Below are positions 14,491 to 20,452 of a stretch of 20,452 bases of DNA, in pieces (the first letter of the stretch is position 1; each line of letters begins with the position of its first letter). Below the pieces are notes generated by a model that made no database searches, was not told where the DNA came from, and was given only the letters and a program-made list of their open reading frames with translations. The DNA lies in the NCBI GenBank assembly GCA_021809235.1, contig JAKBAG010000020.1, positions 1 through 20,452 on the forward strand. The letters are read 5' to 3'. The DNA is from Acidobacteriota bacterium (lineage in GTDB: Bacteria > Acidobacteriota > Terriglobia > Terriglobales > Acidobacteriaceae). Both the position numbers and the translations under genes were made by a program.

Positions 14491-16083
14491 ATGGAGAAAA
14501 CACGCGTGCAGGATCGGGGAATGCGGCAAGGGATGCGTCGGCGATGGAGGCCGGTGGCGGTTCTGAGTGTGGGGTTGGCCATGGCAGCCGGAGTGGCCAT
14601 GGGGGCAGGATTGGCGGAAGCACAGGCAGCGACTGGCCAGGCAAGCCAAGCTGTTGGAAGGCTGGATTATGAGGCATTTGGCAGGCGCCTGAGTCCGGCT
14701 CCGGCTGATCCTCTGATTACCGCCGCGTTGCGGCAGATCTCTGCGGAGCGGATCCAGAAGACGATTGCGACGCTGGTGAATTTCGGCACACGCAGCACGC
14801 TGTCCAGCATGGAGACGGATCTGCCGAAGGGGCAGGGCGTGACGGCGGCAGCGGACTGGATTTATGGCCAGATGGAGGCGATCAGCCAGCAGTGTGGAGG
14901 ATGCCTGGAGGTGCGGCGGGATACGTTTGTGCAGCCGGTCTCTGAACGCGTGGCGCGGCCGACGACGATCACGAATGTGTATGCGATTCTGCGGGGCACA
15001 GAGGCCAACGGGCCGATGTATCTGGTGACCGGGCACTACGATTCGCGGAACTCATCCAACTCCGATGATCACGGAGCGGCACCGGGAGCCAACGATGATG
15101 CCTCGGGCGTGGCGGTGTCCTTGGAGTGTGCGCGGGTGCTGTCCCAGGCCAGCCGCAAGGGTCACTGGCCGGGGTCGCTGGTGTTTGTCGCGGTGGCTGG
15201 CGAGGAGCAGGGATTGTATGGATCGATGCATCTGGCCCAGCTGGCACGTTCGCAGGGGTGGAATCTGGCCGGGGTGCTGAACAACGACATTGTGGGCGGC
15301 AATACGACGCCGGGCGAGACGCTGCAGCGCAAGGACCGCGTACGCGTGTTTTCCGAAGGGATTCCGGCAACGGCCGGCCCGGTGCAGCAGCGGCGGATTC
15401 GCGCGCTGGGACTGCAGGATGACGCTCCCAGTCGCCAGTTGGCGCGGGCGATGGCTGCAGCGGCGCAGACCTATCTGAACGGGTTGCACGGGATGCCTCG
15501 CTTCACGGTCTTTCTGGTAGCGCGGCCGGATCGCTACCTGCGCGGCGGCGACCACATGAGCTTCAATGCGGAGGGATTTCCTGCGGTGCGCGTGACGGAG
15601 TGGCGCGAGGACTTCCATCATCAGCACCAGAATGTGCGCGTGGAGGATGGGGTGCAGTATGGCGACCTGCTCAAGTTTGTCGACTTCCGGTATGTGGCCA
15701 ACGTGGCACGGATGAATGCGGCCACACTCGCTACGCTGGCTGCGGCACCGGCAGCGCCGAGCGGGCTGAAGATCCATGCCGAGCGTTTGGAAAACGGAAC
15801 CACGCTGAGCTGGAGTGCCCCGAAGCCGCTGCCTTCCGGGAAGTTCCATTATGAGCTGGTGTGGCGGCTGACGGATGCCGCCGACTGGCAGTATGGCAAG
15901 GATGTGTCGGCCGATGGCGCCGCCGAGGGACAGATCACGGTTCCGGTCTCCAAGGACAATGTGATTTTTGGCGTACGCACGGTGGATGCAGCCGGGCATC
16001 GCAGCGTGGTGACAACGGTCCAGGTGCCGGCTCCGGCGGGAACCCAGACCGGGGCAAAGCGGGGTTGGGAATCGGCCAGCTGA
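14491..16083 (+). CDS. Secreted M28 family zinc aminopeptidase with C-terminal FnIII-like domain
   Basis: The 530-residue protein should remove N-terminal amino acids from peptides outside the cytoplasm. A long basic n-region (RQGMRRRWR) and hydrophobic core (VAVLSVGLAMAAGVAMGAGLAEA) form the signal peptide. The di-zinc peptidase core shows GHYDSR (H182, D184), GANDDASG (D202/D203), VAGEEQG (E238/E239), NNDIVGG (D266) and a late His cluster (H376, H377, H379). The usual M28 ligand set therefore appears present. The last 100 residues (SGLKIHAERLENGTTLSW...) resemble a fibronectin type III domain. The ATG at 14491 has GAAGGAG 4 bases upstream. An ORF start at 14368 has no such support and would bury the signal peptide. 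A hairpin follows the stop. Confidence 0.92.
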   Translation: MEKTRVQDRGMRQGMRRRWRPVAVLSVGLAMAAGVAMGAGLAEAQAATGQASQAVGRLDYEAFGRRLSPAPADPLITAALRQISAERIQKTIATLVNFGTRSTLSSMETDLPKGQGVTAAADWIYGQMEAISQQCGGCLEVRRDTFVQPVSERVARPTTITNVYAILRGTEANGPMYLVTGHYDSRNSSNSDDHGAAPGANDDASGVAVSLECARVLSQASRKGHWPGSLVFVAVAGEEQGLYGSMHLAQLARSQGWNLAGVLNNDIVGGNTTPGETLQRKDRVRVFSEGIPATAGPVQQRRIRALGLQDDAPSRQLARAMAAAAQTYLNGLHGMPRFTVFLVARPDRYLRGGDHMSFNAEGFPAVRVTEWREDFHHQHQNVRVEDGVQYGDLLKFVDFRYVANVARMNAATLATLAAAPAAPSGLKIHAERLENGTTLSWSAPKPLPSGKFHYELVWRLTDAADWQYGKDVSADGAAEGQITVPVSKDNVIFGVRTVDAAGHRSVVTTVQVPAPAGTQTGAKRGWESAS

Positions 16084-16087
16084 AAAG

Positions 16088-16119
16088 CCGGTTGCCGGGC
16101 ATGACAGCGCGGCAACCGG
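16088..16119 (+). terminator. Hairpin after the M28 peptidase gene
   Basis: CCGGTTGCC (16088-16096) and GGCAACCGG (16111-16119) form a perfect 9-bp stem with a 14-base loop, 4 bases after the stop codon. There is no T-run, so termination may be partial and the downstream genes may be read through. Confidence 0.55.
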
Positions 16120-16181
16120 AGATGTAACCTGAGCATGGAGTCAGGCAGGGAAGCCACTCAGGAAAGCAGTCGTCAAACGCC

Positions 16182-17006
16182 ATGCCAGGATATCGAACCG
16201 CACAGTTTGCCTTTCCGGAGTTCTCCGGCGCCACGCGGAAGCTGATTCTGTGGAATGTGGCGGCGTATTTTGTTCTGCTGCTGGCGGGAACGCTGCGGCT
16301 GCCGGGAAGCGGCCTGCTGGTGGGCCTGCTGGGTTTGACGCCGCCGTATGTGCTGCACGGAATGCTGTGGCAGCCGCTGACCTACAGCTTTGTCCATCTG
16401 TCGCTGCTGGGCACGGTGCTGGAGTTGCTGTCTTTGTGGTTCATTGCCGGGTTTCTGGAGTCGTTCCATCCGGGCAACTGGGTGATGGGGCTGTATGCGG
16501 CATCGGTGATTGGTGCCGGGCTGACGGCGGTGGCGATCTATGGTGTGGAACTGCTGCTGGGTGCCGGTGGCGGCCTGAGCATTCTGACCGGCTGCATGGG
16601 CGGCATCTTTGGCCTGATTACAGCGATCGGGATTCTCTACGGCGAGATGGAGTTTCAGCTGTTCTTCGTGCTGGGCATCAAGGCGAAGTATCTGGCGATT
16701 CTGTACGGCCTGATCGCGCTGGCGGAGACCTTTGGCAGCCAGCGGTTGTATGCCTTTGCGCAACTGGGCGGGGCACTGGCGGCATTCCTGTATCTGAAGC
16801 TGGCACCGCGGCGGGGACTGTTTTTCAACCTGAGCGAAGCCTGGTACGGCCTGTGCAATCGCTACTACCGCTGGAAGCGGCGACGGGCTGCCTCACGCTT
16901 CGAGGTGTACATGCGCAAGCAGGGGCGCACCGTTCGCTTTGACAGCCAGGGTCGGCTGATCGACGACGAGCAAGAGCCGCTTGACGACCGCAGCCGCTGG
17001 AACTGA
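16182..17006 (+). CDS. Rhomboid-fold membrane protein lacking catalytic residues (pseudo-rhomboid)
   Basis: The 274-residue protein has about six hydrophobic segments, then a basic cytoplasmic tail of about 55 residues (RYYRWKRRRAASRFEVYMRKQGRTVRF...). The layout matches rhomboid intramembrane proteases. WQPLTYSFVHLSLL (63-76) aligns with the WR...H motif of E. coli GlpG. H72 is kept, but the oxyanion-hole residues H150 and N154 of GlpG are G77 and E81 here. The active-site G-x-S-G is GCMGG, with M139 in place of the serine, and the catalytic His is Q194 (AQLGGALAA). Proteolysis is therefore not expected. A binding, chaperone or degradation-adaptor role, as in inactive rhomboids, is inferred. 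The ATG at 16182 has only a weak ribosome binding site. Confidence 0.85.
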   Translation: MPGYRTAQFAFPEFSGATRKLILWNVAAYFVLLLAGTLRLPGSGLLVGLLGLTPPYVLHGMLWQPLTYSFVHLSLLGTVLELLSLWFIAGFLESFHPGNWVMGLYAASVIGAGLTAVAIYGVELLLGAGGGLSILTGCMGGIFGLITAIGILYGEMEFQLFFVLGIKAKYLAILYGLIALAETFGSQRLYAFAQLGGALAAFLYLKLAPRRGLFFNLSEAWYGLCNRYYRWKRRRAASRFEVYMRKQGRTVRFDSQGRLIDDEQEPLDDRSRWN

Positions 17007-17069
17007 CAGCCGCTTCTCATGAGTTTTTCTCCATGATTTGCCTCTCGTCCTGGGGCCTGGACTGCATGC

Positions 17070-18512
17070 TTGTTTCTTGTGCGACGAACTCCCAATGTGA
17101 CTCCTCGGCCCTCCATTCCGGTGCTGCCGACGATTCTTCCCGGTTCGGGTGAGATTCCCGAACTGCCGGCGGTGGATCATACCTCGCCGTTGCGGGAGGA
17201 GGTTTTTCCTTACCCGTCGTATGCCGAGGATTTCCATTGCATCGGACCGCAGTGTGAGGATAGTTGCTGCAAGGCCTGGGATCTGCGTCTGGATCAGGCG
17301 ACCTATGAGCGCTATCAGTGGATTCCAGCCGAAAGCCTGCTGGGGCGTACGGTTGCGCGGTCGGTGAGGATGCTGGCCGAGCCACGCACCGAACAGGAGT
17401 ATGCGCGGATCCTGCTGAATGATGCGCTGGAGTGCCCGTTTCTGACTCCGGAAAGCTGGTGCGGAATCCAGCAGACATTGGGTGAGGAAGCTCTTTCGCA
17501 TACCTGCCGAACCTACCCACGGATCGAGCGTCAATCGCCGACAGGAAGACAGGAAACAACGCTGTATCTTTCCTGTCCGGAGGCGGCGCGTCTGGTGTTG
17601 CTGGCTTCGGGATCGGAGAAGTCGTGCGACAGCCAGCGCGAAGATTCCGAATGGTGTGCAGAAGCGGCCTACGAGGCTGTCGCCGTGAAGAGTAAGCTCC
17701 GGATGGCAGAGGCGGAAGGGAAAGAGATTTCCGAGGGGATTCTGGGCGCGATGCGTGGTTTTTTGCAGGTGCTGCTTCGGGATAGAAGATACTCCGTGGG
17801 GGAACGCGTCTGGCTGATGGGAGTCTTTGCTGACCGACTGCAAGCCGAGATTCGCAACGTCGATGCAAAGTCCGTGCAACGATGGCTCGAGTTACTGGGG
17901 GAGTTTTGTCGGCTGGCAGGAACCGGAACTCTGCTTCCGGCACTCGATCAGGTCGCCGGTCAGCCGGCCATGCAACTGGCATTGACTCTCCGGCTGATCA
18001 ATCTGCGGCTGGATCGCGTCATGAACAGCCTGCGGTTTCTGGACGACGTCAAAGTGTTTCTGGATGGGAGTGGCTACAAGCCGGGCAAGACGCCGGAGGA
18101 TCTGGCACCGGCATGGCAGCGGGCCGAAGAACAGTATTTTGCGCCGTGGCTGGAGGCACATCCCTGGCTTCTGGAGAACTATCTGGCACACGCAGTTGAG
18201 CGCAGCGGATTTCCCTTTATGAGGGACTGGAATTGCTTTGAGCCAGCGACTTCGTTTCACGCGCTGTGTACGCATTATGTTGTGATCCGGACTCTGCTGG
18301 CGGGCCTTGCCGGCGCTCACGGGGACGGATTCCGCGTGGAAGATGCGGTGCGTCTGGTGCAGACATACAGCCGCATGATGGATCATCATGCGGAGTTTCA
18401 GGCTGCTTCGGCGGGGATGCTTGCTGACGCCAACTGGACGGACGCGGGCAGTCTGGCCGGGTTGCTGCTGGAGGGTCGGCGCATTCGTCCGAATGCCCGT
18501 GCCATGGCATAA
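17070..18512 (+). CDS. FliB-like lysine N-methylase
   Basis: The 480-residue protein matches the FliB family, which methylates lysines of flagellin in some enterobacteria. The conserved start YPSYAEDFHCIG-x2-CEDSCC-x2-WD carries C57, C62, C66 and C67. Further cysteines follow (ECPFL, WCGIQ, SHTCRTYPR, LYLSCPEAARL), a set that suggests a metal or iron-sulphur centre. The C-terminal half is helical and lacks clear motifs. No flagellin or flagellar gene is in the window, so the substrate is unknown. The start is uncertain: TTG at 17070 is the longest, GTG at 17079 and 17097 are alternatives, and none has a clear ribosome binding site. The conserved domain begins near residue 47. It lies 63 bases after the pseudo-rhomboid and 12 before fabD, so it is probably cotranscribed with fabD. 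Confidence 0.82.
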   Translation: MFLVRRTPNVTPRPSIPVLPTILPGSGEIPELPAVDHTSPLREEVFPYPSYAEDFHCIGPQCEDSCCKAWDLRLDQATYERYQWIPAESLLGRTVARSVRMLAEPRTEQEYARILLNDALECPFLTPESWCGIQQTLGEEALSHTCRTYPRIERQSPTGRQETTLYLSCPEAARLVLLASGSEKSCDSQREDSEWCAEAAYEAVAVKSKLRMAEAEGKEISEGILGAMRGFLQVLLRDRRYSVGERVWLMGVFADRLQAEIRNVDAKSVQRWLELLGEFCRLAGTGTLLPALDQVAGQPAMQLALTLRLINLRLDRVMNSLRFLDDVKVFLDGSGYKPGKTPEDLAPAWQRAEEQYFAPWLEAHPWLLENYLAHAVERSGFPFMRDWNCFEPATSFHALCTHYVVIRTLLAGLAGAHGDGFRVEDAVRLVQTYSRMMDHHAEFQAASAGMLADANWTDAGSLAGLLLEGRRIRPNARAMA

Positions 18513-18524
18513 AATGCAGAAGAT

Positions 18525-19469
18525 ATGAGCAAAAAGAACGTTGGATTGCTGTTTCCAGGGCAGGGTTCGCAGGTGGTGGGCATGGGGCGCGCGCTGGCTG
18601 AGGCGTTTCCGGTGGCGAAGCAGACCTTTGCCGAGGCGGATGAGGCACTCGGATTTGCGCTGAGCGGGATTTTTCTGGATGGTCCGGACGAGGAGCTGCG
18701 GCTGACGGAGAATACGCAGCCGGCGATTCTGACCGTTTCTGTCGCGGCCTATCGCGTGTTGACGGCGCACGGCGTGAATGCGTGGCTTGCGGCGGGGCAT
18801 TCCCTCGGCGAGTGGTCAGCGCATGTGGCTGCGGGGACACTTTCATTTGCCGATGCAGTGCGCGCGGTGAAGGCGCGCGGACGCGCGATGCAGCAGGCTG
18901 TGCCGCCGGGCGAAGGCGCGATGGCGGCGGTGCTGGCGCTCGATGCGGGGACGATTGCGGCGGTGTGCGCGGAGGTGGCCGCGGAGACGGGCCAGGTGGT
19001 GGCTGCGGCGAACTTCAATTCGCCGGATCAGACGGTGATTTCAGGCGCGAAGGCTGCCGTGGAGCGCGCGGGCGAGGCGCTGAAGGCGCGCGGCGCACGC
19101 AGGGTCGTCCCGCTGCCGGTGAGCGCGCCGTTCCACTGCGCGCTGATGGCCCCGGCCGAGCGCGAGGTGGAGCGGGTGCTGGGTGAGATTGCCGTGAACG
19201 AGCCGGGGTTTCCGGTGGCGGCGAATGTGACGGGGGCGCTGCTGATGACGGCGGCGGACGCCAGGCGGGCGCTGATCGAACAGGTGACGGGAACGGTGCG
19301 CTGGGTGAGCTGCGTGGCGGCGCTGTCAGAGCTGGGCGCGGAGGTCTTCGTCGAGGTGGGTCCGGGCAAGGTGCTGAGCGGGCTGATGCGGCAGATCGAC
19401 CGCGAGCAGAAGTGCCTGAACGTGGAAGACCCGGCGAGTCTCGAAAAGACGCTGGCGGAGCTGGGCTAG
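18525..19469 (+). CDS. fabD: Malonyl-CoA:ACP transacylase
   Basis: The 314-residue enzyme transfers malonyl from CoA to acyl carrier protein for fatty acid synthesis. LLFPGQGSQ at the start, GHSLGE with nucleophile S93, an Arg in the ARGRAMQ segment (malonyl carboxylate binding), SAPFHC with catalytic H204 and VGPGKVLSGL are all present. The length is typical. The sequence after the nucleophile is GEWSAHVAAG, where most relatives have GEYSALVAAG. The ATG at 18525 lies 12 bases after the fliB-like gene with a weak AGAAG site. No fabH, acpP or fabG follows: the next gene is convergent. The stop codon lies inside the left arm of the 14-bp inverted repeat. Confidence 0.95.
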   Translation: MSKKNVGLLFPGQGSQVVGMGRALAEAFPVAKQTFAEADEALGFALSGIFLDGPDEELRLTENTQPAILTVSVAAYRVLTAHGVNAWLAAGHSLGEWSAHVAAGTLSFADAVRAVKARGRAMQQAVPPGEGAMAAVLALDAGTIAAVCAEVAAETGQVVAAANFNSPDQTVISGAKAAVERAGEALKARGARRVVPLPVSAPFHCALMAPAEREVERVLGEIAVNEPGFPVAANVTGALLMTAADARRALIEQVTGTVRWVSCVAALSELGAEVFVEVGPGKVLSGLMRQIDREQKCLNVEDPASLEKTLAELG

Positions 19470-19521
19470 AGCCTGTTCCGACTCCCGGGGCTACCGTCCG
19501 GCTAGTGGGAACAGGCTCTAG
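19466..19521. terminator. Bidirectional terminator whose arms hold both stop codons
   Basis: CTAGAGCCTGTTCC (19466-19479) and GGAACAGGCTCTAG (19508-19521) are a perfect 14-bp inverted repeat with a 28-base loop. In the plus-strand RNA three more G-U pairs could extend it. The left arm contains the fabD stop (19467-19469) and the right arm contains the stop of the minus-strand gene (19520-19518). No long T-run is present. The symmetry suits a terminator shared by the two convergent genes. Confidence 0.7.
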
Positions 19522-20027
19522 TTTCCGCCGTTGGGCAGGGTTAGCTCGACAGGGGCAAAGCTGAGCGTGTGGGTGCTGCGGTCCCAGGCGAGAAAGAGCG
19601 CGTGGCTCTTGCGTCCGTTCATCAGCGAGCCGACGATGACGGCTGAACCCCAGATTTTGGCGACGACGATCCGGTGGCTGGAGATGGTGCCGTATTCGTT
19701 GTCCATGCTGTCCGGACCCCAGTCCCGCTGGAACCGCGCAAAGGTGTAGATGGTGTAGCGGGAGGCATGCTGCTGCCAGTCGGGATCATTGTTCCAGATG
19801 CCGTAGGCCTCGGCGAGATGGTTGGCTTCAACGGTGTGCAGGAAGTGATCGACGACGTGCTGGCCGCGCCAGTAGCTGTACCAGTTCCAGGGAGCTTCGA
19901 TGGGGTGGCCGATGGCCAGCCAGGTGGCAATGAAAAGAACACAGAGGGCAGCCAGGGAGCCAAGCGCAATCCGTGCGCGTTGGCGGGCTTTGGCAGCGTC
20001 ATAGCGGGGGGCATCCAGCAGGGTCAC
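19518..20027 (-). CDS. Membrane-anchored protein of unknown function, 169 residues
   Basis: The best start is GTG at 20027 with GGAAGGA about 6 bases upstream; a longer ORF from 20132 lacks such a site. Residues 1-20 are basic (RYDAAKARQRAR), then comes one membrane helix (IALGSLAALCVLFIATWLAI). The remaining 125 or so residues are probably periplasmic, with many aromatic residues (WNWYSYWRG, IYTFARFQRDW) and a beta-rich C-terminus. The segment HFLHTVEANHLAEAYGIWNND resembles short helical folds of the NTF2/DUF4864 kind, but this is weak. No catalytic motif is clear. It lies 173 bases downstream of the ddl gene on the same strand, so it could be read from the same transcript. Confidence 0.72.
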   Translation of the reverse strand: MTLLDAPRYDAAKARQRARIALGSLAALCVLFIATWLAIGHPIEAPWNWYSYWRGQHVVDHFLHTVEANHLAEAYGIWNNDPDWQQHASRYTIYTFARFQRDWGPDSMDNEYGTISSHRIVVAKIWGSAVIVGSLMNGRKSHALFLAWDRSTHTLSFAPVELTLPNGGN

Positions 20028-20200
20028 GGCGTTTCCTTCCGGTGGGCGAGGCAGAATCCCTCGGGAATGACAATCCAATACGCGACACAACGGAACCAGT
20101 GACAGCCAGTGCCGCTGATAGGGACCATACACCTGAGAAGGTAGACAACGAAAGCGGAGAAAAGTTCCCGCGCCGAGACTGGAGTGCGGTTTACCGAGGG

Positions 20201-20452
20201 TCAGGCGTGGGAAAGCTCGGTGAAGGTGAAGCTGGTGCGTGCGCGTTCGGCGTGGCGCTCCAAGGCCAGTTCGATGAGACGCGTGATCAGATCGGAGTAG
20301 CTGAGTCCGCTGGCCTGCCAGAGCTTGGGATACATGCTGATGGAGGTGAAGCCGGGCAGGGTGTTGACCTCGTTGAGGTAGATGCGGCGCCTGCCGTCCG
20401 GCTCCATGAGGAAATCGACGCGGGCCATGCCGGCCAGATCGCAGGCGCGGAA
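20201..20452 (-). CDS. ddl: D-alanine--D-alanine ligase, C-terminal part
   Basis: The 83 visible residues run off the right edge with no start codon. GMARVDFLMEPDG, then YLNEVNTLPGFTSISMYPKLW, is the end of the ATP-grasp catalytic domain of Ddl; the NEVN residues bind magnesium. The enzyme joins two D-alanines with ATP in the cytoplasm for peptidoglycan synthesis. The C-terminal helix (LIELALERHAERAR) and tail (TSFTFTELSHA) are complete. The N-terminal two thirds lie outside the window. Closely related D-Ala-D-Lac ligases cannot be excluded without the omega-loop region. Confidence 0.93.
   Translation of the reverse strand, partial: FRACDLAGMARVDFLMEPDGRRRIYLNEVNTLPGFTSISMYPKLWQASGLSYSDLITRLIELALERHAERARTSFTFTELSHA

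Overview
The window looks like GC-rich chromosomal DNA from an acidobacterium, probably class Terriglobia. This is inferred from the gene mix: a stand-alone LysW-like zinc ribbon, a secreted carboxypeptidase-regulatory-like domain protein, GluQ-RS, a secreted GH38 mannosidase, an M28 peptidase with an FnIII tail, and a Y-family polymerase with a DLNSYF motif. No database search was run. No rRNA, tRNA, CRISPR array, insertion sequence or prophage genes were seen.

Region 1 (1-2676): two PAS-GAF-HD-GYP type cyclic-di-GMP phosphodiesterase genes are divergently transcribed. The left one is cut by the window edge; only its PAS domain and the start of its GAF domain are visible. Bases 1-240 are an inverted copy of 1414-1653 with 6 mismatches, while the PAS-coding parts are much more diverged. 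Because the repeats are inverted and in the same reading frame, a crossover between them would invert the intervening 1.17 kb and exchange the PAS domains. This is the most unusual structure in the window.

Region 2 (2677-6690): a secreted GH38 alpha-mannosidase gene ends at a long hairpin. It is followed by an unlisted 36-residue single-span membrane protein with its own ribosome binding site and an intrinsic terminator.

Region 3 (6697-11086): a large secreted protein of unknown function (minus strand) whose promoter suggests a leaderless mRNA lies divergent from an unknown 244-residue protein. A 51-residue membrane protein (minus) follows, with an 11-bp tandem repeat at its 3' end.

Region 4 (11326-14294): a catalytically complete Y-family DNA polymerase and GluQ-RS on the plus strand converge on a coupled minus-strand pair, a LysW-like carrier and a secreted CarboxypepD_reg-like protein.

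Region 5 (14491-19469): plus-strand genes for an M28 peptidase with FnIII tail, a rhomboid-fold protein that has lost its catalytic residues, a FliB-like lysine N-methylase and FabD. FliB and FabD are 12 bases apart.

Region 6 (19466-20452): a 14-bp inverted repeat whose arms contain both convergent stop codons separates fabD from a membrane-anchored protein of unknown function. Upstream of that on the minus strand is the C-terminal end of D-Ala-D-Ala ligase, cut by the right edge.

The genes form several short, mostly unrelated transcription units: signalling, glycan and peptide turnover, DNA damage tolerance, tRNA modification, fatty acid initiation and cell-wall precursor synthesis.
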